Source of the DNA: F23-B02 sp963613665
GTDB taxonomy: Bacteria; Bacillota; Clostridia; Oscillospirales; Oscillospiraceae
Reading direction: 5' to 3'
Assembly (NCBI GenBank): GCA_963613665.1
Contig: CAVEAL010000025.1
Coordinates: forward strand, 1 to 35,440
Length of the DNA stretch: 35,440 nt
This document shows, in pieces, positions 1-7,703 of the stretch; positions within the stretch are counted from its first letter, which is position 1; the number at the start of each line of letters is the position of its first letter. The position numbers and the translations under genes were made by a program. A model generated the notes under the pieces. It saw only the letters and a program-made list of their open reading frames with translations. It was not told the DNA's origin and did no database searches.

Positions 1-62
1 CAAAATGCTCGGCGGAAAAGTGCAGTCAAAAAAGTCCCGCGAGGGACTTTTTTGACAAGCTG
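1..62 (-). repeat. Repeat family 1, partial copy at left window edge
   Basis: This is the truncated end of the ~205 bp multi-hairpin element described at 12132-12569 and 21188-21391. Positions 20-56 hold the terminal hairpin (AAAAAAGTCCC, loop, GGGACTTTTTT), which has T-runs on both strands and could itself act as a bidirectional terminator. The element ends GACAAGCTG at 54-62 and directly abuts the terminator of the EamA gene. The rest of the copy lies outside the window. Confidence 0.85.
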
Positions 63-63
63 A

Positions 64-93
64 AAAAAATCCCGTCTGTAGACGGGATTTTTT
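64..93 (-). terminator. Intrinsic terminator of the MBL-EamA operon
   Basis: The stem is AAATCCCGTC with GACGGGATTT around a 4-nt loop, flanked by A- and T-runs, so it can work on either strand. It lies just past the EamA stop codon on the minus strand. On its other side it touches a family-1 repeat, as do the hairpins at every other visible family-1 edge. Confidence 0.85.
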
Positions 94-99
94 ATGCTT

Positions 100-1002
100 T
101 TACTCCTCCTTCGGCGGGTATTTCTGAACGCCCCAGATGCCTGCAAGGACGATGACCATCGCCGCAAGCGACACGGCGCTCAGGCGTTCGCCGAGGATGA
201 ATATACCGGCTGCCACCGATATTACGGTCGTGAGATTCTGAAAGATGATGACGTTTGCCATCGGCGCATGCGACACCGAGTAGTTAAACAGCGAGTAGCC
301 CGCGACCGACGCGCCCAGCGCAAGAAACAGCGCCGCAAGCAGGAAGCGCATATCCGCCGCCGGAGCGAGCACCGCGGCGATGCTGCCGCCGTTTTCGGCG
401 AGCGCAAGGGTCGTAAAGAACACCGCGCCCATCATCTGCATGAAATACGTCCGCTCGAACACGGAAAACCTGCCGGACAGGCCGCAGGACACAACGCTGT
501 AGGCGGAGCCCGTCACGACGGCAAGGCACAAAAACGCAAAGCCCTTGAACGTTATCGAGCCGCCGCTGTTCTCGGCGAGGGTTATGACGATTATGCCGGC
601 GATCGACAGCAAGCTGAAAAGCCACTGCTTTCTGCTCGGCCGCTCGCCGAGGAAAGCCGCCGCCATGATGATCGTGACGATTGGTATAACGGCGATCATG
701 ATTCCGGAAAATGCGGAGCTTGAGTATTTAAGGCCGTACTGCTCGCCGATGAAATAAAGGCAGGGCTCCATTGAGCCGAGAAGCAGCAGCGGCTTTATAT
801 TCTTGCCTCGCAGTCTGAGCTTCTGCCTGCCCAGCAGCACGGGGATGGTGAGCGCGACTATCGCAATGTCGAAGCGGTAGCTCATCAGGACGAATGGCGA
901 GGCGACCTCCTGCCCTATGCTCGACGCGAGAAAGCTCAGGCCCCAGAAGACCTGCGTGGCTATCGCCGCGGCGATGGCCTTTGAATAGCTTCTGTCTCTC
1001 AC
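100..1002 (-). CDS. EamA/DMT-superfamily membrane transporter
   Basis: A 300-residue integral membrane protein of the drug/metabolite transporter superfamily, with two EamA repeats and about ten predicted hydrophobic segments. Such proteins are secondary exporters of metabolites or amino acids in the cytoplasmic membrane; the substrate cannot be read from the sequence. I chose a GTG start at 1002 because AGGAG lies 7-8 nt upstream and the protein then begins with a typical short positive N-terminus (RDRSYSKA) before the first helix; a longer reading upstream is out-of-frame sequence of the neighbouring gene. The start overlaps the stop of the upstream hydrolase gene as GTGA, so the two are translationally coupled. 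The motif GERPSRKQW in mid-protein and GERLSAVSL near the C-terminus are the repeated EamA signatures. Confidence 0.85.
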   Translation of the reverse strand: MRDRSYSKAIAAAIATQVFWGLSFLASSIGQEVASPFVLMSYRFDIAIVALTIPVLLGRQKLRLRGKNIKPLLLLGSMEPCLYFIGEQYGLKYSSSAFSGIMIAVIPIVTIIMAAAFLGERPSRKQWLFSLLSIAGIIVITLAENSGGSITFKGFAFLCLAVVTGSAYSVVSCGLSGRFSVFERTYFMQMMGAVFFTTLALAENGGSIAAVLAPAADMRFLLAALFLALGASVAGYSLFNYSVSHAPMANVIIFQNLTTVISVAAGIFILGERLSAVSLAAMVIVLAGIWGVQKYPPKEE

Positions 1003-1901
1003 GCGGCGCTCCTTTCGACCTTCATGCCGTCGCTGAATATGACGACGCTGCCGAGCTCGTCGGTCCTGTAGACCGTGACCTGCGCATCGCTCAGGCGGCT
1101 GAGCGTCTCCTCGTGCGGATGGCCGTAGTCGTTGTCTTTGCCGCAGGATATGACGGCTATCTCCGGCTCGGCCTCGTAAAGGAACTGATAGCAGCTCGAG
1201 CCAGATGAGCCGTGGTGCCCGACCTTGAGCACGTCGCACTTTACGTTCGCTCCGTCCTCGATAAGCTCCTTTTCGGCCTTGGCGGTCATATCGCCGGTGA
1301 AGAGAAAGCTCGTATCGCCGTAGACCAGGCGCATGACGAGGCTGTCGTCGTTTACGTTCGAGTGATCCTCCAGCGGGCCTATGAATTCAAACCGAGCCTC
1401 GCCCAGAGAGTATTCCGCGCCCTCGTCGGGCACCTCGAGCGCAAGCTGTGCAGACTCCACGGTCTCGACAAAGCGCAGGTACGCCGCCGCGTCGCCGGCG
1501 TAGGGCGAGGTAAAGACCGTATCGACGTCAAAGCTCTCGATAACGGCGTCAAGGCCGCCGCAGTGATCGGCGTGACCGTGGGTGCACACGACATAGTCGA
1601 GCTTTTGTATGCCGAGGTTCTTTATGTATTCGACCACCGTGTCTCCCGTGGACGGCGTGCCGGCGTCGATGAGCATGTACTCGCCGCCGCAGCATATGAG
1701 CTCCGAGTCGCCCTGCCCGACGTCAATATAGTGGACATACAGCCCGTCCATCGGCACGGTAACGCTGCCCTTGCTCTCCGAAGACTGCCCGAATATCAGT
1801 ACCGCCGCCGCTATGGCGGCAAGGATAAGCGCCGCAAGCGGATATTTTTTTGCAAACCCGGCGAATTTATTTACATCACTTTTTCTGATCTTCCTGCTCA
1901 T
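999..1901 (-). CDS. ComEC-like metallo-beta-lactamase-fold hydrolase, membrane-anchored
   Basis: A 300-residue protein with one N-terminal membrane helix (about residues 20-38), then a metallo-beta-lactamase domain facing outward. The metal-binding signature THGHADHCGG (HxHxDH) is intact, and later ligands are visible as FTGDMT and KVGHHGS. The order of motifs matches the stand-alone 'ComEC/Rec2-related' hydrolases, which resemble the nuclease domain of the competence protein ComEC but lack its channel region. It probably cleaves a phosphodiester at the cell surface; whether it serves DNA uptake is unknown. ATG at 1901 is supported by GGAGAG seven bases upstream. It is the first gene of a two-gene operon with the EamA transporter. 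Confidence 0.85.
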   Translation of the reverse strand: MSRKIRKSDVNKFAGFAKKYPLAALILAAIAAAVLIFGQSSESKGSVTVPMDGLYVHYIDVGQGDSELICCGGEYMLIDAGTPSTGDTVVEYIKNLGIQKLDYVVCTHGHADHCGGLDAVIESFDVDTVFTSPYAGDAAAYLRFVETVESAQLALEVPDEGAEYSLGEARFEFIGPLEDHSNVNDDSLVMRLVYGDTSFLFTGDMTAKAEKELIEDGANVKCDVLKVGHHGSSGSSCYQFLYEAEPEIAVISCGKDNDYGHPHEETLSRLSDAQVTVYRTDELGSVVIFSDGMKVERSAA

Positions 1902-1970
1902 ATTTCTCTCCTGTCAGTCGCTGATAGACGATATTTTCTCATAAAGGCACGAAAAATGCAAGATTATGCT

Positions 1971-1998
1971 TTTCAAACGGGCCATGATATTTTATAAT
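1971..1998 (+). promoter_or_regulatory. Probable promoter of the pgm-ispE operon
   Basis: A perfect -10 hexamer TATAAT at 1993-1998 lies 34 nt before the ATG. The -35 is poor (TTTCAA at 1971-1976, 16-bp spacer). It is the only promoter-like sequence in the divergent gap between the MBL gene and pgm. Confidence 0.5.
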
Positions 1999-2031
1999 GA
2001 TTTTTATTCCAAAGACAAAGGAGCGATAACA

Positions 2032-3261
2032 ATGAAATATATTCTCATAATAGGCGACGGCATGGCCGACAATCCCGTTCCCGAGCTCGGCGGCCTGACT
2101 CCTCTCGAATACGCAAAGAAGCCCTTTATCGACGAGCTTGCCGCACGCGGCGTGGTCGGCAGCGTTCTGAACGTTCCCCGCGGTCTGCCCGCAGGAAGCG
2201 ACACCGCGATAATGTCCATCTTCGGCTGCGATCCGAACCTTTACTACACCGGCAGAGCGCCGCTCGAGGCCGCGGCCACCGGCATAAAGCTCAACGCCGG
2301 CGACGTTGCGTACCGCTGCAACATGGTCACCTATGAGGAGGGCGGCATGCCCTTTGAGGAAAAGCGCATCCTCTCGCACTCGGCCGGTTCCATCGACGGC
2401 GAGGTCTCCGACGAAATAGTTACCGCTCTGTTCAACGACTCCGAATTTGCGCCTCTTGCCGCGAAGGCCGGCATGAAAGTCAACCTCGGCCACTCGTTCC
2501 GCCACATCGCCGTGCAGTCGCAGGCCGACATAAAAGGCATCCGCCTTGCCCCGCCGCACGACCACCTCGGTGAGAAGATCGACGGCATCCTGCCCGCCGG
2601 CTGCGAGAACGCAAATGTTCTGCGTGAGCTCATGGAGTGCGCAAACCGCATCCTCGAGCATCATCCCCTGAACGAAAAGCTGCGTGCCGAGGGCAAGATG
2701 CCGGCAAACGGCGTGTGGTTCTGGGCCGAGGGCACGGCCGTCAAGCTGCCCGACTTCAAGCAGGAGACCGGCCACGACGGCGTTGTCGTCTCTGCGGTGC
2801 CTCTGTGCCACGGCATAGCCGCGCTCACGGGCCTGAGCTTCGTCTGTCCCGAGGGTGCGACCGGCGAGAAGGACACAAACTACGAAAACAAGCTCAAGGC
2901 GGCGCTGGATATACTCGATGAGCACGACTTTGCCGCCGTCCACGTCGAGGCTCCCGACGAGTGCACGCACAACGGCGACCTTGAGGGCAAGCTCGAGGCC
3001 ATAGGCTGGCTCGATACGCGCCTTATCCGCCCGCTGGATGCAGAGCTGCGCTCACGCGGCTGGGACTACCGTCTGCTGTTCCTGTCCGACCACAAGACCC
3101 TGACCTCCACGCGCGGCCACGACGGTGACCCCGTGCCGTTCATGCTCTATGACAGCCGCGTCGATACCAAGGCGGGACTGCCATACACCGAAAAGAGCGG
3201 CGAAAAGGGTCCCTATGTCAATTCCGGCGTTGCGCTGATGTCCATACTTTTCGAAAAATGA
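2032..3261 (+). CDS. apgM: Cofactor-independent phosphoglycerate mutase, archaeal type (or homoserine kinase paralogue)
   Basis: A 409-residue member of the alkaline-phosphatase-like metalloenzyme superfamily. Visible motifs are the N-terminal metal-binding GDGMADNPV, the serine region GSDTAIMSIFGCD (the phosphorylated Ser), HVEAPDECTHNGD in the C-terminal half, and SDHKT followed by GHDGDPVPF, which carry the remaining metal ligands. Archaeal-type enzymes interconvert 3- and 2-phosphoglycerate in glycolysis. A closely related bacterial subfamily is proposed to be a homoserine kinase, and I cannot separate the two by eye; no threonine genes are adjacent, which slightly favours the glycolytic role. 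ATG at 2032 is preceded by AAAGGAG at good spacing. The stop overlaps the ispE start as ATGA. Confidence 0.85.
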   Translation: MKYILIIGDGMADNPVPELGGLTPLEYAKKPFIDELAARGVVGSVLNVPRGLPAGSDTAIMSIFGCDPNLYYTGRAPLEAAATGIKLNAGDVAYRCNMVTYEEGGMPFEEKRILSHSAGSIDGEVSDEIVTALFNDSEFAPLAAKAGMKVNLGHSFRHIAVQSQADIKGIRLAPPHDHLGEKIDGILPAGCENANVLRELMECANRILEHHPLNEKLRAEGKMPANGVWFWAEGTAVKLPDFKQETGHDGVVVSAVPLCHGIAALTGLSFVCPEGATGEKDTNYENKLKAALDILDEHDFAAVHVEAPDECTHNGDLEGKLEAIGWLDTRLIRPLDAELRSRGWDYRLLFLSDHKTLTSTRGHDGDPVPFMLYDSRVDTKAGLPYTEKSGEKGPYVNSGVALMSILFEK

Positions 3262-4130
3262 CGAGCACCGACGAAAAAGCCTACGCAAAAATAAATATTT
3301 CGCTCGACGTTACCGGAAAGCGCCCCGACGGATACCACGACATGCTCATGGTCATGCAGACGATAACGCTGTGCGACGATATCTCGGTGACGCTCACGCC
3401 CGGTATTCCCAGCCGCGCCGAGTGCAATCTGCGCTTTGTACCCTGCGACGAACGAAACCTCGCCGTGCGCGCAGCCGACGTGTTCTTTGCCGAAACAGGC
3501 ATCGAAAACATGGGCGCACACATTAAAATGCACAAGCGCATACCCGTCGGAGCGGGCATGGCCGGAGGCTCAAGCGACGCCGCCGCGGTGCTGCGCGCCC
3601 TTAACAGGCTGTGCAATACGCGGCTCGGCGGCGCAGGACTTGAGGAGATAGCCGCGCATATCGGCTCGGATGTCGCCTTCTGCGTCTGCGGCGGAACTCA
3701 GCTTGCCTCCGGACGCGGCGAAAAGCTCACCGAGCTGCCGCAGATGCCGGACTGTTCGGTCGTCGTCTGCAAGCCCGATTTTTCCGTTTCAACACCCGAG
3801 CTTTTCAGAAAGCTCGACAGCGTAAAGCTGCGCTGCCACCCGGATACGCAGGGCATAATCGAACTTCTCGGCGAGGGCGAGCTTGCGAAGATCGCGCGGA
3901 GGATGTACAACGTCTTTGAGGATGTGCCCGACCGCCGCCGCAAGGAGATCGCCGCCATAAAAAGTGCGATGCTCGACTGCGGTGCGCTCGGCTCGATCAT
4001 GACCGGCACGGGCTCTGCCGTGTTCGGCCTGTTTGACGACGAGAACGCCGCACAGCGCACCCTGTGTACTCTGCGCCGCGACTGGCGCTGCGTCGCTCCG
4101 GCAAAAATAATGCCGCGCATCGAAATTTAA
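3258..4130 (+). CDS. ispE: 4-diphosphocytidyl-2-C-methyl-D-erythritol kinase
   Basis: A 290-residue GHMP kinase that phosphorylates the 2-hydroxyl of CDP-methylerythritol, the fourth step of the MEP (non-mevalonate) isoprenoid pathway in the cytoplasm. The N-terminal KINISLDVTGKRPDGYHD is characteristic of IspE and includes the catalytic-site Lys (K11). The ATP-binding loop PVGAGMAGGSSDAA lies at about residues 96-109, and the catalytic Asp is probably in IGSDVAFC. GHMP motif 3 is seen as IMTGTGSAVFG near the C-terminus. Length is normal for the family. It is translationally coupled to the mutase gene by an ATGA overlap and followed by a terminator-like hairpin. Its presence shows that this organism makes isoprenoids by the MEP route. 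Confidence 0.95.
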   Translation: MTSTDEKAYAKINISLDVTGKRPDGYHDMLMVMQTITLCDDISVTLTPGIPSRAECNLRFVPCDERNLAVRAADVFFAETGIENMGAHIKMHKRIPVGAGMAGGSSDAAAVLRALNRLCNTRLGGAGLEEIAAHIGSDVAFCVCGGTQLASGRGEKLTELPQMPDCSVVVCKPDFSVSTPELFRKLDSVKLRCHPDTQGIIELLGEGELAKIARRMYNVFEDVPDRRRKEIAAIKSAMLDCGALGSIMTGTGSAVFGLFDDENAAQRTLCTLRRDWRCVAPAKIMPRIEI

Positions 4131-4134
4131 AACC

Positions 4135-4163
4135 GTATAAAACCGAAAAATACCGCCGATACT
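4135..4163 (+). promoter_or_regulatory. Candidate sigma-F promoter for spoIIR
   Basis: GTATA at 4135-4139 is followed after exactly 15 bases by GCCGATACT at 4155-4163. The forespore sigma-F consensus is GYATA, 15 bp, GGNRANANT, so only the second -10 base differs. spoIIR is a known sigma-F target in Bacillus subtilis. The predicted start of transcription (about 4170) lies at the apex of the hairpin 4152-4203. The match is seen directly; activity is inferred. Confidence 0.55.
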
Positions 4164-4203
4164 GTAATTGCGATCGTAATTACATAGTAAAGGCGGTTTT
4201 TTT
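4152..4203 (+). terminator. Long terminator hairpin between ispE and spoIIR, covering the spoIIR ribosome site
   Basis: The base pairs ACCGCC (4152-4157) with GGCGGT (4192-4197), followed by seven Ts (4197-4203). The upper stem is a near-perfect palindrome at 4163-4184 centred on GCGATC, closed by two G-U pairs in RNA. The 3' arm contains AAAGGCGG, the only Shine-Dalgarno-like sequence in front of spoIIR, so transcripts reading through from ispE would both terminate and mask that site. Confidence 0.8.
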
Positions 4204-4803
4204 ATGAAGGAATATAAGCTCAGGATCTGGGAAACGGCGGCTCTGTGTGCGCTGTGCCTGTCGCTGTGCATGGGCACCTGGGCGCAGGGGCGGCAGCAGG
4301 AGCTTTCGGGCTCGCTCGTGCGGCTGCACGTCATTGCGGCCTCGGATGAACCTGCCGAGCAGGAGCTCAAGCTGCGCGTGCGCGACAGCGTGCTGGAGTA
4401 TCTCACACCGCTGCTCGACAAAGCCGAAAGCGGCGGGGATGCGCAGAGCATCATAGGGGAAAACCTCGGGAATATACAGGCGGCAGCCTCGTCTGCGGCC
4501 GAGGGGCGCAGGGTGAGCGTTGCACTCGGCAATGAGTATTACCCCACGCGCGAGTACGATGGCTTCACGCTTCCGGCAGGGCAGTACCGTTCGCTGCGCG
4601 TCACACTCGGTGATGGCGGGGGGCACAACTGGTGGTGCGTCGTGTTTCCGCCGCTGTGCGTCTCCGCCGCGGAGCAGAGCAGCGCCCTCGAGGCCATGAA
4701 CGGATCCGACCGCGCCCTCATTACCGCTTCCGACGGCTATGAGCTGCGCTTCCGCATCGTTGAGCTCTGGGGCGAGCTCCTTAACATTTTACAGGCGCAT
4801 TAA
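4204..4803 (+). CDS. spoIIR: Stage II sporulation protein R
   Basis: A 199-residue secreted signalling protein made in the forespore; in B. subtilis it activates the SpoIIGA protease, which processes pro-sigma-E in the mother cell. An N-terminal hydrophobic segment (about residues 11-28, ending near WAQG) serves as signal or anchor. The family signatures are clear: RLHVIAASDEPAEQELKLRV near residue 40, YYPTREYDGFTLPAGQYRSL in the middle, and GHNWWCVVFPPLCV near residue 140. ATG at 4204 directly follows the T-run of the upstream hairpin. The ribosome site AAAGGCGG lies in the 3' arm of that hairpin. The last two codons and stop (Ala-His-stop) are contributed by a family-2 repeat. Confidence 0.93.
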   Translation: MKEYKLRIWETAALCALCLSLCMGTWAQGRQQELSGSLVRLHVIAASDEPAEQELKLRVRDSVLEYLTPLLDKAESGGDAQSIIGENLGNIQAAASSAAEGRRVSVALGNEYYPTREYDGFTLPAGQYRSLRVTLGDGGGHNWWCVVFPPLCVSAAEQSSALEAMNGSDRALITASDGYELRFRIVELWGELLNILQAH

Positions 4804-4842
4804 GGCTGTCGATGCGTATATTGCGTCAGCCTCAATGCGGCT
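4793..4842. repeat. Repeat family 2, compact palindromic copy (D)
   Basis: Two inverted ends face each other with almost no interior: AGGCGCATTAAGGCTG at 4793-4808 and the reverse complement of AGCCGCATTGAGGCTG ending at 4842. The hairpin sits between the convergent genes spoIIR and mscS. Its outer CAT-TAA and CAT-TGA trinucleotides form the His-stop ends of both genes. It may serve as a shared 3'-end hairpin; there is no T-run. Confidence 0.7.
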
Positions 4843-5650
4843 CCGAAACGACGTGCACGTTCAGGTGATCGTAGCACATCTCAACGCCGTGCTTATCGAA
4901 GCCCGTGCGCAGGTTTTCTATCAGCGCAAAGTACACGTCCCAGTAGTCGCCGGAGGCGCACCATGCACGCACGGTGTACTCGATGGAACTGCTGCCGTAG
5001 CTTGTTATCGCAACGAAGGGCGGAGGATCGCTGAGGGTCTTGTCGGTCATGGCTATCGCGTCGAGGCAGGCCGCACGGACGTCCTCCGTCGCGCAGTCGT
5101 AGGAAGCCGTGACGGGCACGATGACGCGGCGCAGCTCCTCGGCCGAGTGGTTTATCACCTGCCCCGAGGTGACGTTGCCGTTGGGCGAGTAAACGATGCG
5201 GTTATCATTCGTCGCAACTCCGGTGTAAAACAGTCCGATACTCCTGACCGTTCCCTCGTAGCCGCCGAGCTCGACATAATCGCCGACCTTGAACGGATGC
5301 GTCGTCAGGATCGTTATGCCGGAAAAGAGGTTTGACAAAAGCCCCTGCAGAGCAAGCGACAGCGCAACACCGACGACCGACAGCACCGCGACGAGGCTCG
5401 TCACCGGAATGCCGAGCGTACCGGCAATAATGATTGCCGCGATCGTCCACAGTCCGGCCTTTGTCGCACTGCGGAAGAAGGACTTCAGGCTCGCGTCGAG
5501 GTGGCGGGAAGCGTCGAGCATTTTGCCGAAGGCCCTGCACAGTATCTTGATGGCTATATAGCACAGCAGATAGACGATCAGCGCCGAGAAAAGCGAGCTG
5601 AGCGATATATCGCCGAGCTTTATTGTTGAAAGCGAATCAAAAATGTTCAT
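4832..5650 (-). CDS. Small-conductance mechanosensitive channel, MscS family
   Basis: A 272-residue MscS-type channel of minimal length. Three membrane helices are visible (about residues 18-38, 65-85 and 88-115). The pore helix has the Gly/Ala-rich VVGVALSLALQGLLSN, followed by the conserved FSGITILTTHPFKVGDYVEL and the beta-domain motif EGTVRSIGLFYT...YSPNGNV. It opens under membrane tension to release solutes during hypo-osmotic shock. It is the last gene of the minus-strand run tktN-tktC-galK-mscS and starts only 4 bases after galK, so it is almost certainly co-transcribed. Its C-terminal Pro-His-stop is encoded by a family-2 repeat. Confidence 0.93.
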   Translation of the reverse strand: MNIFDSLSTIKLGDISLSSLFSALIVYLLCYIAIKILCRAFGKMLDASRHLDASLKSFFRSATKAGLWTIAAIIIAGTLGIPVTSLVAVLSVVGVALSLALQGLLSNLFSGITILTTHPFKVGDYVELGGYEGTVRSIGLFYTGVATNDNRIVYSPNGNVTSGQVINHSAEELRRVIVPVTASYDCATEDVRAACLDAIAMTDKTLSDPPPFVAITSYGSSSIEYTVRAWCASGDYWDVYFALIENLRTGFDKHGVEMCYDHLNVHVVSEPH

Positions 5651-5654
5651 TGCT

Positions 5655-6731
5655 TTAACCCAGCTTCAGCTCGCGGCACGAGCCGCTGCCGAAGGCCTCC
5701 TCCATTTCCGATTTGTATTTCGGGAAGAAATCCTCAGGCATGAGCGCCTGAACGCAGCCGGCAAAGCCGCCGCCGTGAACGCGCCACGCACCTTTCCCCT
5801 CGAGCAGCTTTGAGCTGAGATACAGCCCTGCTTCGAGCTTGCGGTCGTCGGTAGCGCTCGTAACAATGTTGTTCAGAAGCTGCTCTGACGAGCGGCCGGA
5901 CTCGTTCATCAGGCGCATGTACTCCTCCGCGTCGCCCGCTATGAGCGCGTCGCGCATTTTGGGAACGCGCGCGTTTTCATCGAAAAAGTGCTTTGCCCTG
6001 CGCACCGGACGGTCGGCCGTGTCCCAGTGCTTTGCGTAGAACTCTTCGGGATCGACCTCGCCCAGAAGCTCCTTGCCGAAGAAGCTTGCAATATAGCGCA
6101 TATCCGCCGGGATGCGCGCGTAGCTCGTGTCGAGCCCCGCGTGGCTGCCGCCGGTATCGGTAAGGCACAGGGTCAGACCCATGCGCGAAAAGTCGGCGTT
6201 CACGGGAACGATCTCGCCCGTCAGGAGGTCGAGATACACGGCCTTGCCCAGCGCACAGGCGAGCTGGTCCATAAGCCCGCAGGGCTTGCCGAAGTGCAGA
6301 TTCTCCGCCTGACGCGCAGTGCGGGCAATGGCCTGCGCCTCGAGCGCATTGTTATTGTACAGGCCGTTGAATATCCTGCACATGAGCACGGCAAACGCAG
6401 CCGACGAACTGAGTCCCGAGCCCGCAGTGAGCTCGCTTTCAAGCGTCGCATCAAAACCGCCGAAGCTTGCGCCTATGTCATACATCGCGGCGGCAGCGCC
6501 GCGCACGAGAGCGGCCGACGAGCCGAACTCCTCCGGGTGCACGTCAAGATCCAGCAGGTTTATCGTCATATCCGGAAAGCCCGCCGACCTTATCCTCGCA
6601 ACATTCTCAAAATTCGGCTCCGCGACGGCGCGGATGCCCTTATCGACCGCAGATGCAAGCACGCGGCCCTTCTGATGATCCGTATGGTTTCCTGCAAGCT
6701 CGGTTCTTCCGGGAGCAAAAAAGCTGTTCAT
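5655..6731 (-). CDS. galK: Galactokinase
   Basis: A 358-residue GHMP-superfamily sugar kinase that makes galactose 1-phosphate from galactose and ATP (Leloir pathway). The galactokinase signature near the N-terminus reads APGRTELAGNHTDHQKG, a variant of the classical GRVNLIGEHTDY. The ATP loop ELTAGSGLSSSAAF follows near residue 105, and motif 3 is HGGGFAGCVQAL near the C-terminus. CGLMDQLACALG matches the acid/base region around the catalytic Asp. ATG at 6731 was preferred over an upstream GTG-like reading because AGAAGGG sits 7 nt before it. No galT or galE is near; the gene lies behind the transketolase genes in one operon. The family variant leaves some chance of another sugar substrate. 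Confidence 0.83.
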   Translation of the reverse strand: MNSFFAPGRTELAGNHTDHQKGRVLASAVDKGIRAVAEPNFENVARIRSAGFPDMTINLLDLDVHPEEFGSSAALVRGAAAAMYDIGASFGGFDATLESELTAGSGLSSSAAFAVLMCRIFNGLYNNNALEAQAIARTARQAENLHFGKPCGLMDQLACALGKAVYLDLLTGEIVPVNADFSRMGLTLCLTDTGGSHAGLDTSYARIPADMRYIASFFGKELLGEVDPEEFYAKHWDTADRPVRRAKHFFDENARVPKMRDALIAGDAEEYMRLMNESGRSSEQLLNNIVTSATDDRKLEAGLYLSSKLLEGKGAWRVHGGGFAGCVQALMPEDFFPKYKSEMEEAFGSGSCRELKLG

Positions 6732-6767
6732 AATCTGCCCTTCTCTCACGGCTCATGGCCGGATGTT

Positions 6768-7703
6768 TTATTTTCTCTTGAGGACCTTTTCTATGCCTGC
6801 GGCAACGCCGTCGGCGTCAATGCCGTACTTGGCAAGAAGCTCCTTGTAGGGAGCCGACTCCGTAAAGGTGTCCTGAATGCCGACAAACTCGGTCGGAACG
6901 CCGCAGCCGTAGTACGCGAGCACCTCGGACACCGCAGAGCCGAGGCCGCCGCGGACATTGTGCTCCTCGGCGCAGACTATTGCGCCCGTTTCCTCTGCGC
7001 ACTTTCTGATAAGCTCCGCGTCGATGGGCTTAATCGAATACATATCGACAACGCGCACGGAAACGCCGCGCTGCGCGAGAAGCTCCGCCGCCTCGATGGC
7101 CTTGTGAACCATTATGCCGCAGGCGATGACCGTAACGTCGCTGCCATCGCGGACGATGCTGCCCTTGCCGAGCTCGAACTTCGTATTCTCGTCGTACAGG
7201 TCGGGGTAGGTCTCGCGGCTCAGGCGCAGGTAGAAGGGGCCGTAGGTCTCCGCCGCGCATTTGGTCGCCCAGCGGGCTGAAGCGGCGTCGGCCGGAGCGA
7301 TGACCTTCATGTTCGGCAGTGCCCGCATGAAGGCGATATCCTCGGTGGCGTGGTGGCTCGCGCCGTCAAGCGCGTCGGACATGCCGCAGTATGCGCCGCC
7401 GAACTTCACGTTGAGGTTTGCATAGCATATCTGATCGCGCGCCGAGAGCAGGCCCAGCGTGGTCAGGAACACCGTAAAGGTATTTACAAACGGAATTTTG
7501 CCGCAGGCGGCCATGCCGGCCGCAGTTGCGACCATGTTCTGCTCGGCTATGCCCATGTTGAAGAAGCGCTCGGGGTGAGCCTTGCCGAATATCGCGCTCT
7601 TGGTCGAGCCGGAAAGATCCGCGTCGAGCACGACTATGTCCTTATTGGTCTCGCCCAGCTCCGCGAGCATCGAACCGTAAACCTCTCTTATCTGCTTAGG
7701 CAT
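6768..7703 (-). CDS. Transketolase, C-terminal (pyrimidine-binding) subunit
   Basis: A 311-residue protein equal to the second half of a transketolase: a pyrimidine-binding domain (about 5-165, with FFNMGIAEQNMVATAAGMA containing the ThDP-activating Glu) and the C-terminal transketolase domain (about 180-305). With the N-terminal subunit it forms the ThDP enzyme of the non-oxidative pentose phosphate pathway, moving two-carbon units between sugar phosphates. Split transketolases are common in Clostridia and Archaea. ATG at 7703 has GGAGG at good distance and overlaps the tktN stop by 8 bases. A DXS role is unlikely because DXS is a single chain. Confidence 0.92.
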   Translation of the reverse strand: MPKQIREVYGSMLAELGETNKDIVVLDADLSGSTKSAIFGKAHPERFFNMGIAEQNMVATAAGMAACGKIPFVNTFTVFLTTLGLLSARDQICYANLNVKFGGAYCGMSDALDGASHHATEDIAFMRALPNMKVIAPADAASARWATKCAAETYGPFYLRLSRETYPDLYDENTKFELGKGSIVRDGSDVTVIACGIMVHKAIEAAELLAQRGVSVRVVDMYSIKPIDAELIRKCAEETGAIVCAEEHNVRGGLGSAVSEVLAYYGCGVPTEFVGIQDTFTESAPYKELLAKYGIDADGVAAGIEKVLKRK

